A stretch of DNA of 33,031 nt from Leadbetterella sp. (GCA_021740125.1 JAIPAJ010000019.1:1-33031); one strand, 5' to 3'. Shown: positions 16,116-25,026, counted from the stretch's first letter. The notes: a model not told the origin generated them from the sequence alone. Program-made: numbers and translations.

Positions 16116-16862
16116 TCACCAGCCCAAAGTGTCTTTCAATTCTTTATAACCACTTTTGCTTACACTTACTCTTGCTCCATTTTTTAGTAGAAGTTGGTAG
16201 GAATTCTTTTCGTATAGTTCAAGCTTTTGGATAAATGACACATTGACCAAAAACGATCGGTGAACCCTTAAAAATGAATTTGGGAGCAGTTCTTCAAACT
16301 CTTTCATGGTTTTTTGTTTCAGAAACTTGGCTTTTTCGGTGTATATCCACACATAATCGCCATATGTTTCTAAATGAGTAATATCCTGAAAAGCAATCAT
16401 TTCTATCTTTGCTCCATCTTTTATCACAATTCTGTCCAAGGCTTTGTCGGGATGTGGAGGCGTGGCCAACAGATTTTTGATTTCTTCTTTGGTATCGACT
16501 TTTGCTTCTATTTTTTCTTTCACTTTCTGCAAAGCCTTCTGAAATCTATCTCTTGAAAAAGGCTTTAACAGATAATCCACTGCATTTTTCTCAAAGGCTT
16601 CAATGGCGTATTGATCATAAGCTGTGGAAAAAACTACTATAGGAGGGTTGGGCAGAAGTTCTAGCAGTTCCAAACCCGTTAATTTGGGCATTTGAATATC
16701 CAGAAATATGAGATCGGGTTGTAATTCGGTAATTTTTTTCATGGCTTCAAAGCCATCTCCGGCTTCACCCACTACTTCAAAATCAGTGTCAACTTTAATG
16801 AAATTTTGTACCAAGGTACGTGCCAAGGCTTCGTCGTCTATTAATAATGTTTTGATTTTCAT
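16116..16862 (-). CDS. LytTR-family response regulator
   Basis: A 248-residue regulator. Residues 1-120 are a receiver domain with acidic pocket D9/D10, phospho-acceptor D55 (LIFLDIQMP), T80 and K100 (YLLKPF). Residues about 145-248 are a LytTR DNA-binding domain with IVIKDGAKIEMI, ITHLETYGDYVWIYT and FLRVHRSFLVN. The start at 16862 is chosen over the in-frame ATG at 16886, because its ATG overlaps the kinase stop as ATGA (16859-16862), a standard sign of translational coupling. The partner is the LytS-type kinase directly upstream. Targets are unknown, but the operon's own promoter region has a palindrome at 19239-19261. Confidence 0.93.
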   Translation of the reverse strand: MKIKTLLIDDEALARTLVQNFIKVDTDFEVVGEAGDGFEAMKKITELQPDLIFLDIQMPKLTGLELLELLPNPPIVVFSTAYDQYAIEAFEKNAVDYLLKPFSRDRFQKALQKVKEKIEAKVDTKEEIKNLLATPPHPDKALDRIVIKDGAKIEMIAFQDITHLETYGDYVWIYTEKAKFLKQKTMKEFEELLPNSFLRVHRSFLVNVSFIQKLELYEKNSYQLLLKNGARVSVSKSGYKELKDTLGW

Positions 16863-17908
16863 GTGTTTATAGGAATATTTATCCAAACCACAAATTTGTT
16901 ATCTATTACTTGATTTTCGAAAATAGCCAAATTTTTATACATTAATCTTAGCCTTTCCTTTATGTTTTTCAGGCCTGTCTTGGTGCCTACTTTTTTACTA
17001 CCTTCTTTGTCAAAAGTGTTCTCCATAATAAGCTCTAACCTATTTTCTTCAATTCTAGCTTTAAAAAGAATTCTTTCTGGGTTAAGTGAATTGTATATAC
17101 CATGTTTGATGGCGTTTTCAAAAAGCGTTTGCAAAAGCATACTGGGCACATCTACTTCTAAGGCTTCCACAGCCACCTGCATTTCTACATTTATTTTTTC
17201 ACCAAAACGTATCTTTTCTATATCCAAATAGGCCTCGCACATTTCCAATTCTTTCTTTAAAGGCACTTTTTGCATTTGCCCATAACCAACAGTATATCTC
17301 AAAAAATCCGAAAGTTTTATCACCATATCATGGGCCTTTTCAGGATCAATGATGGTGAGCGAGCTGATGCTATTTAAGCTGTTGAAAATAAAATGCGGAT
17401 TCATTTGGTTTCGCAACAAAGTAAGCTCAGCTTCCTGAATAGACTCGCTCAAGCGACTTTCTATTTCTTTTTTTTCTATGTAAGAGTTATAATATTTTAG
17501 CAAATAAATAGAAATAACAAATACGATATAGGCAAAAAAACAAAATGGAATTTTAAATGCCACCGAGCCTGAAATGTAATCAATGATTTGTTGTCCAGGA
17601 AAAATTAGTTTAAGAAAAAGATGAGTAAGAGAAACCCATGAAAAAGCAAATAGCAAAAACATCAGTAAGTGATTGAAAATGAGGTAGGAAAGCTTTTGAC
17701 TTTCCCACGACATAAAATTGATCGGATACCACATACCAATCATCAAACAAGCCATGATAAAATTCTGCATGATGATGTCCACTGCAAGGAAATCTCTCTC
17801 GGCTGTTACAAAATAAGACATAACCAAGAAAAAAGAAGTGCCCATAAAAATCCAAACCGAAAAATACCTCAACAGACTTTTTCTTCCGCTAATTATTGGA
17901 TTTCGCAT
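16859..17908 (-). CDS. LytS/YpdA-type sensor histidine kinase
   Basis: A 349-residue membrane kinase. Four helices occupy about residues 10-30, 48-66, 72-100 and 118-138, with no large external sensor domain, so the signal is probably sensed in or through the membrane. The His_kinase domain (PF06580) follows: LRNQMNPHFIFNSLNSISS with phospho-His172. The ATPase part has the N box at TLFENAIKHGI (N265) and the G box GTKTGLKNIKERL near 308-320. The start lies 10 nt after the stop of the small LiaF-like gene, so the sensor and its probable accessory proteins are co-transcribed. Phosphotransfer to the overlapping LytTR regulator is expected. Confidence 0.93.
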   Translation of the reverse strand: MRNPIISGRKSLLRYFSVWIFMGTSFFLVMSYFVTAERDFLAVDIIMQNFIMACLMIGMWYPINFMSWESQKLSYLIFNHLLMFLLFAFSWVSLTHLFLKLIFPGQQIIDYISGSVAFKIPFCFFAYIVFVISIYLLKYYNSYIEKKEIESRLSESIQEAELTLLRNQMNPHFIFNSLNSISSLTIIDPEKAHDMVIKLSDFLRYTVGYGQMQKVPLKKELEMCEAYLDIEKIRFGEKINVEMQVAVEALEVDVPSMLLQTLFENAIKHGIYNSLNPERILFKARIEENRLELIMENTFDKEGSKKVGTKTGLKNIKERLRLMYKNLAIFENQVIDNKFVVWINIPINT

Positions 17909-17918
17909 AATAAATAGC

Positions 17919-18386
17919 TTAGTATCTAATCACTTCTAGCCCACCCATTATAACCGTCCCGTTAATTTTGAGGGTTTTAGAATCATTCTTCACGCTTTCG
18001 TCTTCGGTACTATTATCTTTCGAATCTCCCATAATATTGGCAGTATCTAAAACTATATTCCAATCCTTTGGTACTATTATTTTTGCTCCTCCCATCATCA
18101 AAAACACATCAATAGTGGCCCCTTTTTTGATATTAGTGGGTGTTAAATATATTTCCGTACCACCCATTACACAATTGATGATCCCTCCTTTTAACTCAGT
18201 ATAGTTATACTCTTTTTTACTCCCCCCCATGAAGTTGGTAACTTCGAAAAAATCATTCCTGTTTTTACCATCATCAGTGGCTTCTTGATTCGTTACTCGG
18301 TCTTGGAGTTTTCCCAAAACACCCAAGCCACCGATTATTACCAAGACAATGACAAAGTATTTTATGAAAGTTTTTTTATTTTCCAT
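17919..18386 (-). CDS. Small LiaF-like membrane protein with MGG-repeat domain
   Basis: A 155-residue protein with one N-terminal helix (about residues 7-25), a charged linker, and a C-terminal domain of beta strands punctuated by Met-Gly-Gly turns: NFMGG, CVMGG, MMGG, NIMGD and VIMGG, ending GGLEVIRY. This matches the LiaF-like C-terminal (DUF2154-type) domain of envelope-stress modulators. It resembles the C-terminal half of the 236-residue protein encoded just upstream, so the two are probably tandem paralogues. Position between that gene and the LytS kinase suggests that it tunes the kinase. No enzymatic function is evident. Confidence 0.8.
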   Translation of the reverse strand: MENKKTFIKYFVIVLVIIGGLGVLGKLQDRVTNQEATDDGKNRNDFFEVTNFMGGSKKEYNYTELKGGIINCVMGGTEIYLTPTNIKKGATIDVFLMMGGAKIIVPKDWNIVLDTANIMGDSKDNSTEDESVKNDSKTLKINGTVIMGGLEVIRY

Positions 18387-18445
18387 GATTTGAATATATT
18401 TTAGGTTTATCGTAAAATATTGATTTATAATCTATTAAAAAACAA

Positions 18446-19156
18446 TTAATATCTTTTTATTTCTACGCCACCCATCACGACATTGCCTGTCAGGTAAAAT
18501 TTCTTTTCCTTGTTTACGACCGAATCAGGAAACTTCGTGATTTGGTCTTCTACTCCGCCCATTATTGGCAAAACATCTATTTGAACATTCCACTCTTTTG
18601 GTACTCTAAGTTCCAACCCTCCCATTAGTATAAAGATATTCAAGCCTGATTTAGCAGCCAGATCTGCCTCAGTAAGGTCTATTTGTGCACCTCCCATTAC
18701 ACAATTTACTTGTCCACCTTCAAAGTTTTTTGAAAACACCTTTTTGTTAGTTCCAGCCATAATATTTGATTCGTTTAAATATTCAAAATCAGTTCCGTCT
18801 GCCTTCAATTGTCTCTTGGGCATGTCAAACTTTGGATTGAAATATTTGTAAAGTATTAGACCTCCCAAACCAACTAAAAGCAGCGGCCAAAGCTTGTAAT
18901 AAGTTTGACGTTCGGCAGAAGTCAAGAAGTCAGGAATAAAAAACACCACAGCGATGGTAGTAGCAATTATACCTTCCATGTTTTTGCCTTTCAAGAAAGC
19001 ATTGATGCCAATAATAAGCGGAATGAGCCTCCAGCTAAAGATTTTAACTGGAAAATTAAAATTTAGCATTCCGAAATTTCTAAATAGAAAAAGGCCTCCA
19101 ATCGATACCAACAAAATTGACCAGAAGAATACAGCATTTTTGTTATTGTTGTTCAT
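18446..19156 (-). CDS. LiaF-like membrane protein (four-helix N-terminus plus MGG-repeat domain)
   Basis: A 236-residue protein with helices at about residues 9-27, 38-54, 62-77 and 89-105, then a C-terminal LiaF-like domain from about 125. The MGG turns recur as NIMAG, CVMGG, ILMGG, PIMGG and VVMGG, ending GGVEIKRY, in the same order as in the smaller downstream paralogue. In Firmicutes LiaF restrains the LiaS kinase. In Bacteroidota related proteins sit beside LytS/LytTR pairs, as here. It is the first gene of the four-gene unit, with an exact -7 box 21 nt upstream. A role in sensing cell-envelope disturbance is inferred. Confidence 0.83.
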   Translation of the reverse strand: MNNNNKNAVFFWSILLVSIGGLFLFRNFGMLNFNFPVKIFSWRLIPLIIGINAFLKGKNMEGIIATTIAVVFFIPDFLTSAERQTYYKLWPLLLVGLGGLILYKYFNPKFDMPKRQLKADGTDFEYLNESNIMAGTNKKVFSKNFEGGQVNCVMGGAQIDLTEADLAAKSGLNIFILMGGLELRVPKEWNVQIDVLPIMGGVEDQITKFPDSVVNKEKKFYLTGNVVMGGVEIKRY

Positions 19157-19177
19157 AATTTGTTTGTTTTAATGCTT

Positions 19178-19185
19178 CAAAATTA
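19178..19185 (-). promoter_or_regulatory. Putative -7 box (TAATTTTG) for the LiaF/LytS/LytTR operon
   Basis: On the minus strand this is an exact TAnnTTTG, with 21 nt to the ATG at 19156. A TTG lies upstream (plus-strand CAA at 19200-19202), but at only 14 nt spacing, shorter than usual, so the -33 element is uncertain. Confidence 0.5.
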
Positions 19186-19238
19186 CAGGGTTTATTACCC
19201 AAAGAAAACAGGAATTCGGTGAGTGTTCAAACTTTTAC

Positions 19239-19261
19239 CGATAAATGAGTTGTTTTTATCG
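19239..19261. promoter_or_regulatory. Inverted repeat upstream of the LiaF/LytS/LytTR operon
   Basis: CGATAAA (19239-19245) and TTTATCG (19255-19261) form a perfect 7-bp inverted repeat with a 9-nt spacer. Its centre is roughly 80 bp upstream of the expected transcription start, a position suited to an activator. Binding by the operon's own LytTR regulator is a guess; LytTR sites are often direct rather than inverted repeats. Confidence 0.4.
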
Positions 19262-19320
19262 TTGAATGGAAATTTGTACTCTTTGGAAAAAATGATATTC
19301 TAATTTAATTTCAAAAAGTA

Positions 19321-20457
19321 CTAACCTTTTTCCAATCTTGCCTTTATCTTCAAAAAATAATCTTCAAAGTATTTTTTCGATAAATAAGAAACTAAAACCA
19401 CCAATAAAAACAAGATAGTATAAAAGACAACAGTGGAGAATAGCGGTGCCATTAGACTCAAAAATGGTTTTAGAACCAATACAATAGCATAAATAACAAA
19501 CATGTGGTACATGTAAATTCCGTAAGAGATTTCTCCTAAATAGGATAAAAACTTGCTCTTGATTCTAAACAAATTTTGAGGAATCAGTGAAACTCCGATG
19601 ATTATATATAGGAAAAGGAAATCTAGAAAAAGTTTAGAAAAAACTGGCATATTGAAAAAGGTTTTCCAGAGTTGATTTTGAAAGTTGATATTATAAATCA
19701 AAAAGACTGCCAATAAGCCATAAATTAGGATTTGAATGAGTGGTTTGTATATAAAAAGATTTGAAAAGTCTTTTTTTCTGTTAAAAACAAAATAAGCTCC
19801 TAAGCCGCCAACCGCCATGGCGTCAAAGCTCAGAATGCTGGAGATATATCTAAAAAGCTCATTCTTGTAGATATAAATCGAAACTAAATCAATGAGCATT
19901 TTCGTCAGGAGGACTCCCAATAACAATTCTAAAATATACTTTTTGAAAATTTTGAACAGTGGTGCCCAAATCAAGTAAAATACCTCCTCCACACCGATTG
20001 ACCAGAGTGGTTCTAATATATGATGTCCAAAATAGAAAGTGACTAAGCCAGGAAAAAAGAAAACAAAGTAATACCAAACCTGAGAGAAAGTATAGGGCAT
20101 TTCATAGCCGATATGAAGAAACTTAAATGTAAATGGTAAAACTAAAGCCCCAACAAAAAACATCAAAAAATACAATGGCCAGATTCGCAATGTACGTTTA
20201 AGATAGAAGGTCTTTATACTAGTTTTTCCAGTTTGGTTATCTTCTTTTAATAAAAGATACGTAATCAAGAAGCCACTCAGCACAAAGAAAAAGGTAACTG
20301 CATTGCCTCCGTTTTTAAAAAAACTCAGCCAATCGAGATTAAAAAGCCCATTTTTCTTTCTGACCGCCTCCGCATGGTGGATTACCACCAAAAAGGCCGC
20401 AAAAAACCGAAGTGCATTGAGGCCTTCAAAATGTTTGATATTCTTATAATCGGGCAT
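19321..20457 (-). CDS. Acyltransferase-3 family integral membrane protein (OafA-like)
   Basis: A 378-residue protein with about ten membrane helices. LNALRFFAAFLVVIHHAE near the N-terminus carries the conserved Arg (R17) and His pair (H26/H27) of acyltransferase-3 (PF01757) enzymes, which transfer acetyl or other acyl groups to sugars or lipids at the membrane. VTFFFVLSGFLITYLLLKE and LEPLWSIGVEEVFYLIWA are the other family signatures. The ATG at 20457 is preferred over the in-frame TTG at 20475: an exact -7 box at 20484-20491 leaves a 26-nt leader for the ATG but only 8 nt for the TTG. The acceptor molecule is unknown. It is divergent from the metalloprotease gene. Confidence 0.88.
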   Translation of the reverse strand: MPDYKNIKHFEGLNALRFFAAFLVVIHHAEAVRKKNGLFNLDWLSFFKNGGNAVTFFFVLSGFLITYLLLKEDNQTGKTSIKTFYLKRTLRIWPLYFLMFFVGALVLPFTFKFLHIGYEMPYTFSQVWYYFVFFFPGLVTFYFGHHILEPLWSIGVEEVFYLIWAPLFKIFKKYILELLLGVLLTKMLIDLVSIYIYKNELFRYISSILSFDAMAVGGLGAYFVFNRKKDFSNLFIYKPLIQILIYGLLAVFLIYNINFQNQLWKTFFNMPVFSKLFLDFLFLYIIIGVSLIPQNLFRIKSKFLSYLGEISYGIYMYHMFVIYAIVLVLKPFLSLMAPLFSTVVFYTILFLLVVLVSYLSKKYFEDYFLKIKARLEKG

Positions 20458-20483
20458 TAAAATGAATCTTTTCAATAATCTAC

Positions 20484-20491
20484 CAAAAGTA
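20484..20491 (-). promoter_or_regulatory. Putative -7 box (TACTTTTG) for the acyltransferase gene
   Basis: An exact TAnnTTTG on the minus strand, 26 nt before the ATG at 20457. No TTG at -33 spacing is evident. Confidence 0.4.
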
Positions 20492-20544
20492 CAACGAGGC
20501 TAGTGAAAATAAAATCTATCGTCACTTTATGTAGTAATTCATAC

Positions 20545-20564
20545 AAAACAATAGTCGTTGTTTT
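20545..20564. repeat. Perfect 7-bp inverted repeat in a divergent intergenic region
   Basis: AAAACAA and TTGTTTT flank a 6-nt spacer. Both neighbouring genes are transcribed away from it, so it is not a terminator. It might be an operator, but it is AT-rich and could arise by chance. Confidence 0.3.
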
Positions 20565-20639
20565 AAACATTCTTAACCATTCAATCAAGCTTTTCGTCCA
20601 ACAATACCATTTTTCAATTCAGTAATTACAATATTTTTT

Positions 20640-20647
20640 TACCTTTG
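20640..20647 (+). promoter_or_regulatory. Putative -7 box (TACCTTTG) for the metalloprotease gene
   Basis: An exact TAnnTTTG match 66 nt before the ATG at 20714, implying a leader of about 60 nt, longer than most here. The leader is AT-rich with no evident structure. Confidence 0.5.
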
Positions 20648-20713
20648 GTGTAATTCATTGAAACACCTTATAAATTTTATAAACTATTAATTATTAAAAC
20701 AAACTCTAAAATT

Positions 20714-23293
20714 ATGACAAAAAAGGTCTTTACATTGCTTGTGGCTCTAATAGTGAGCATAGGTTTTGGAGCCAATGCTCAAAAGAAAAAGAAAGCTGAA
20801 GAAGCAAAACCCGTAGTGGCCGAGGTTCCTAAAAAACCTGAAGCACCTAAAAAACCTGAAACTCCCAAAAAAGGCCCAAAACCTTACAAAGAAGTTGTAG
20901 ACAGCACAGCGGTTACTCAGAAAGGAATGATGACGGTGCATAAAATGGATGATAAGTACCTTTTTGAAATTCCAGATTCACTACTTGAAAGAGAGATTAT
21001 GTCTATCACCCGATTCTCTAAAACGCCTGCTGGTGGTGGAATATTTGGTGGTGAAGAAGTGAATCGCCAAGTGGTAAAATGGGAAAAAGGCATAAACAAC
21101 AATTTGCTTTTGAGATCAATTACCAAAGTGATTATGTCGCCAGATAGCTCAAAACCTATGGCTCAAGCTGTAAAAAACTCTAGTGCAGACCCTATTATCG
21201 GTAATTTTGAAATTAAAGCCATCAAGAAGGATTCTACTGGAAAAGTTGCAATGGGTTATGTAATAGATGTGACCAGTACTTTCGATTCTGACATTCAAAC
21301 ATTCTCATTGGGATCTATTGACAAACAAATTTTGAATATCGTTGCTTTCCAAAAGGACAGATCGTACATACAAAAAATTAAGTCTTATCCAATAAATACT
21401 GAAATCAGAACAGTAAAAACTTTCTCTACTACACCTCCTCGTATTTCTCTCACGCCTATGCCACAAATAGGAGTAAATCTTCCGGCGGCCTTAGATGCTG
21501 GTGTGATAACTATGGAATTCAACACTTCCATGATTTTGCTTCCTAAAGTACCGATGCGTAAAAGGATTTTTGATGCACGTGTGGGTTATTTTGCCAATAG
21601 TTTCGGTGTTTTTGAGGAAGAATCACAAAAGGCAGACGAAGATGTGTTTGCTGTAAGATGGAAATTGGAGCCAAAGTCTAAAGAAGATGCCGAAAAACAA
21701 AAAAGAGGTGAGCTAATAGAGCCTAAAAAGCCTATTGTGTACTACATAGACCCAGCTACACCAGAAAAATGGAGAAAATACATAAAAGCGGGTATAGACG
21801 ACTGGCAACCAGCCTATGAAGCAGCTGGATGGAAAAACGCCATCAGAGGTGAATACTGGCCAGAAAACGATACTACTATTAGCTTAGAAGATGCAAGATT
21901 CTCTGTAGTGAGATATTTTGCGGCTGATATTCAGAATGCTTACGGACCAAATGTACATGATCCCCGTTCAGGAGAAATATTGGAAAGTCATATTGGTTGG
22001 TACCACAACATCATGAGTCTTTTAAGAAACTGGTATTTGATACAAACTGCTGCCGCTGATCCAGCTGCCAGAATGAAGAAATTTGACGACCATTTGATGG
22101 GAGAATTAATTCGTTTTGTGTCATCGCATGAAGTTGGACATACATTGGGCTTACGTCACAACATGGGTGCTTCATCAGCAACACCTGTAGAAAAACTTAG
22201 AGACCCGGCTTTCCAAGAGAAAAACGGACACACCTCTTCTATTATGGATTATGCGAGATTCAACTACGTAGCTCAGCCTGAAGACGGCGTGAAGCATTTT
22301 TTCCCTCGTATTGGTGACTACGACAAATGGGCCATCAAATGGGGTTATAGCTACTTTGCTGATGCAAAAGATGAAGACGAAGAAAAGAAAATCTTGAACG
22401 ATATGACCAAGGAGGCTTACAAAAACCGTCGTCTTTGGTTCGGAACAGAAATCAGCCCTTATGACCCACGCTATCAGACAGAAGACATCGGAGACAATGC
22501 CATGAGAGCATCTGAGTATGGTATCAAAAACCTGAAGCGAATTTTGCCGAACTTAATGGAATACAGCAAAGAAAATGGTGAAAGCTACCAAGAATTGGAA
22601 GAAATGTATATGAATTTGGTGGGCCAATTTAGAAGATACATGGGCCACGTAACCAAAAACGTGGGTGGTATCTACGACACCCCAAAAACCTACGACATGG
22701 AAGGCAACCAATTTGAAATAGTACCGAAAGCAATCCAAAAAGACGCTGTGGCATTCTTGAACACGCAATTGTTTACCACGCCACTTTGGATGATGGATCA
22801 AAACATTTTGTCAAAAATCAAGCCTGAAAATGGCGTAGAAGCTATAAAAGGCATGCAAGATGCTACACTTTCTAGCTTATTGATGGGCGACCGTGCCGTT
22901 AGATTAATGGAAAGCGGTGCTGTAGGTGCTGGAAATTACACCTTAGACGAAATGATGACCGACCTTAGAAGTGGTATTTTCTCTGAACTAAAAACCAAAA
23001 CAAGCATCGATATTTACAGAAGAAATATCCAGAAGGTGTTTGTGGATAAGATAACTGCACTATTGAAACCAGGCAATACCATGGTGAGATCAATACCAGT
23101 AGGAGTAACTTACGGTTTCAATACCAGAATGGTAAACCTAGCTCAAACAGACCTTCCCTCAATAGCCAGAGGCCAATTGATCGACTTGAAAAACGAAATG
23201 AAAGCAGCCTCAGCAAGAATGACAGACAAATTAAGCAAATATCATTTACAAGATTTAATTGCCAGAATCGATATGGCTTTGGATCCGAAGTGA
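20714..23293 (+). CDS. Secreted zinc-dependent metalloprotease (DUF5117/DUF4953 family)
   Basis: An 859-residue exported protein. The signal peptide ends at about residue 22 (GFGANAQ), followed by a Lys/Pro-rich linker with repeats of PKKPE (about residues 39-57). The N-terminal half matches DUF5118/DUF5117, with SITRFSKTPAGGG and REIMSI. The catalytic domain carries the full metzincin motif HEVGHTLGLRH (H472, E473, H476, H482), followed by SIMDYARFNYV as the Met-turn region. The C-terminal helical part fits DUF4953. Such proteases are abundant in Bacteroidota; the target is unknown. It is monocistronic: an exact -7 box lies upstream and a strong terminator follows at 23316-23341. Confidence 0.92.
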   Translation: MTKKVFTLLVALIVSIGFGANAQKKKKAEEAKPVVAEVPKKPEAPKKPETPKKGPKPYKEVVDSTAVTQKGMMTVHKMDDKYLFEIPDSLLEREIMSITRFSKTPAGGGIFGGEEVNRQVVKWEKGINNNLLLRSITKVIMSPDSSKPMAQAVKNSSADPIIGNFEIKAIKKDSTGKVAMGYVIDVTSTFDSDIQTFSLGSIDKQILNIVAFQKDRSYIQKIKSYPINTEIRTVKTFSTTPPRISLTPMPQIGVNLPAALDAGVITMEFNTSMILLPKVPMRKRIFDARVGYFANSFGVFEEESQKADEDVFAVRWKLEPKSKEDAEKQKRGELIEPKKPIVYYIDPATPEKWRKYIKAGIDDWQPAYEAAGWKNAIRGEYWPENDTTISLEDARFSVVRYFAADIQNAYGPNVHDPRSGEILESHIGWYHNIMSLLRNWYLIQTAAADPAARMKKFDDHLMGELIRFVSSHEVGHTLGLRHNMGASSATPVEKLRDPAFQEKNGHTSSIMDYARFNYVAQPEDGVKHFFPRIGDYDKWAIKWGYSYFADAKDEDEEKKILNDMTKEAYKNRRLWFGTEISPYDPRYQTEDIGDNAMRASEYGIKNLKRILPNLMEYSKENGESYQELEEMYMNLVGQFRRYMGHVTKNVGGIYDTPKTYDMEGNQFEIVPKAIQKDAVAFLNTQLFTTPLWMMDQNILSKIKPENGVEAIKGMQDATLSSLLMGDRAVRLMESGAVGAGNYTLDEMMTDLRSGIFSELKTKTSIDIYRRNIQKVFVDKITALLKPGNTMVRSIPVGVTYGFNTRMVNLAQTDLPSIARGQLIDLKNEMKAASARMTDKLSKYHLQDLIARIDMALDPK

Positions 23294-23315
23294 TTTAGAA
23301 ATTAGGTTTTATACG

Positions 23316-23341
23316 AAAGCCACCTCGTTTGGGGTGGCTTT
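23316..23341 (+). terminator. Rho-independent terminator after the metalloprotease gene
   Basis: A perfect 9-bp stem, AAAGCCACC and GGTGGCTTT, with an 8-nt loop, followed directly by a T-rich run (TTTGTTGTTTT). It starts 22 nt after the stop codon. This is the clearest terminator in the window. It may also act weakly on the converging hipA transcript. Confidence 0.9.
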
Positions 23342-23408
23342 TTGTTGTTTTAGGATAATAAAAATCTAATAGATGAACACTCAAATTTCAGATAAGCTTT
23401 TTTGGATT

Positions 23409-24704
23409 TCACAACCCCAACAAAAAAGTCTTTTCCAAATCCAAGGCTTGCCTTTCAGGCATTTGGGCTTCCTGGGCGAAGTGCTTCCAATTACTCACTG
23501 TTTCTTTTACTTGGGCTATGATGTCTTTGGGTTTCTTGATGTTCATTTGTTTTGCTACGTTCAGCAAATCACTTTGATCAATGCCCTCACGTTTTCCATT
23601 GACTGACATTTGATGGCGAGCTATCCATTTGTTTTCGGGATTATAGGCGTAGGTGACATCATAAGCTGGCGAAAGCTTCCATTTGCCAGAGTTGTCCATC
23701 AGAAACGAAATATTTTTGGTGTGGTCGTCTTGGTTACGGGCAATTACGTTAAACACCATTCTGAGGTACAATTGCTCGGCATCGGTATAAGGAAGCCTTA
23801 ACTCACGCATCGCCTGAAACGCCTGCTCGTATGCGTAGGCATTCGGATTGTTGTAGTCATAATGACACAGACCGCAGAGTGTCTGCATGTGTAGTTTTTG
23901 GTTTTTGGGTAATCTATCAAACCGCTTCGTCATAAAATGGGCTCTTCCGCCTTCTTCCAGCAGTTTGCTCTCGGTCATGTTTATACCGCAGGCTATCGCC
24001 ATTTTGTAGTAGGCAAATTCTATTCGTCCATAACCCTTGGGGTCGCTTAATTGTTCGTTTGTTACACCATCAAACTTTATTAACCAATGCTCAAAGCCCT
24101 CGGGGGCAACGACCTGGCCGCTTCGTACCTCTTTAGTGAGTGGATTATAGGCTATTACGGCTTTTGCTCTTGCACCACCTGCCGATGTCCCAACTTTTAC
24201 GATATCCATCAAAGCTTCAGCTTCTGTTTGACTTATAGCGGTATTCAATTCGGTCTTTAGTTCCAAAGCTTTTTTTGACAAAGCCACCAAATCACCAATT
24301 TCCAGATTTTTGGTTGTGTCTTTTTCTTGCTTTATGGCTGGGGCAAATTCCAATGCACCCATACCTCTGCTGCCCTGATAGCAGAGTCGCTCTACGGGGT
24401 TCATACTATTTCGAGCCCTACCCTGTGATGCCAGCCAAATATCTATCAACTGCCCACCAAATCTATCTGGAAGTGCGTCGGCCAATAAACCGGGTAAACC
24501 TTGGTATGTTTCTTTTGGTATAGCTGCAAACTGAAAAATCGTTCCCTTTGATACACTTTGAAGTGGCATAGTTAGTGGGGCAATATCAAGTCCTAGGCGG
24601 ACAAAGGCAGCATCCATCTCAAAAGACGCTACCTCACGAGCCTCGTCCCACAAAACGGCACCCACTAGCTTATCCCACAATATCACATTTGCTAGATTTA
24701 CCAT
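23409..24704 (-). CDS. hipA: HipA-like serine/threonine kinase toxin
   Basis: A 431-residue protein close to E. coli HipA in length. The N-terminal subdomain (about 1-115) is followed by the kinase fold. VGTSAGGARAKAVI (S174 with glycines 176-177) is the Gly-rich nucleotide loop region. HFMTKRFDR (259-264 region) is a HipA motif. RNQDDHTKN (323-331) holds the catalytic Asp326 and Asn331, and PAYDVTYAY (D349) the metal-binding Asp. E. coli HipA phosphorylates glutamyl-tRNA synthetase and halts translation; the target here is unknown. The start overlaps the hipB stop by 7 nt, so the pair is translationally coupled. All key residues look intact, so an active toxin is expected. Confidence 0.93.
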   Translation of the reverse strand: MVNLANVILWDKLVGAVLWDEAREVASFEMDAAFVRLGLDIAPLTMPLQSVSKGTIFQFAAIPKETYQGLPGLLADALPDRFGGQLIDIWLASQGRARNSMNPVERLCYQGSRGMGALEFAPAIKQEKDTTKNLEIGDLVALSKKALELKTELNTAISQTEAEALMDIVKVGTSAGGARAKAVIAYNPLTKEVRSGQVVAPEGFEHWLIKFDGVTNEQLSDPKGYGRIEFAYYKMAIACGINMTESKLLEEGGRAHFMTKRFDRLPKNQKLHMQTLCGLCHYDYNNPNAYAYEQAFQAMRELRLPYTDAEQLYLRMVFNVIARNQDDHTKNISFLMDNSGKWKLSPAYDVTYAYNPENKWIARHQMSVNGKREGIDQSDLLNVAKQMNIKKPKDIIAQVKETVSNWKHFAQEAQMPERQALDLEKTFLLGL

Positions 24705-25009
24705 TCGCTTGCGGGCTTAGTTTTTTTGTTTCCAGTAGCTCTTTTACGATATTTGGCTTGTTGCTCGGCCACCATAAGTGGGCTGATGCTATCTGGAACC
24801 ACGAAAGCCCCAAGTACTTCTAACTGCTGCAAGCCTCTTAATATTTGAATAAAACTAAGCATATTACTTACACGCCCATTCTCAATTTCGCTAATGGTAC
24901 TACGAAAAATACCACTTTTGTCAGCCAACTCTTGCTGTGTAATATTGGCCTTGATACGCATTCGCTTGAGCTGCTTACCAAGCTCTGTTATTATGGCAGC
25001 ATCACTCAT
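24698..25009 (-). CDS. hipB: HipB-like XRE-family antitoxin and operon repressor
   Basis: A 103-residue protein with a Cro/CI-type helix-turn-helix: LGKQLKRMRIKANITQQELADKSGIFRSTISEIENGR (about residues 10-46). Its Lys/Arg-rich tail (AKYRKRATGNKKTKPASEW) could contact DNA or HipA. The start is placed at ATG 25009, not the in-frame ATG 25045, because one of four operator-like palindromes (25027-25044) abuts and partly overlaps the upstream ATG and would otherwise be coding. A promoter sits between the two inner operators. As for E. coli HipB, it should neutralise HipA and repress the operon. Confidence 0.9.
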   Translation of the reverse strand: MSDAAIITELGKQLKRMRIKANITQQELADKSGIFRSTISEIENGRVSNMLSFIQILRGLQQLEVLGAFVVPDSISPLMVAEQQAKYRKRATGNKKTKPASEW

Positions 25010-25026
25010 GCTATACCAGTTTATAT

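Noticed and set aside
24275..24823. Open frames on the plus strand opposite hipA/hipB
   Set aside because: They lie wholly inside strongly supported minus-strand genes, have no family features and read as low-quality protein sequence.
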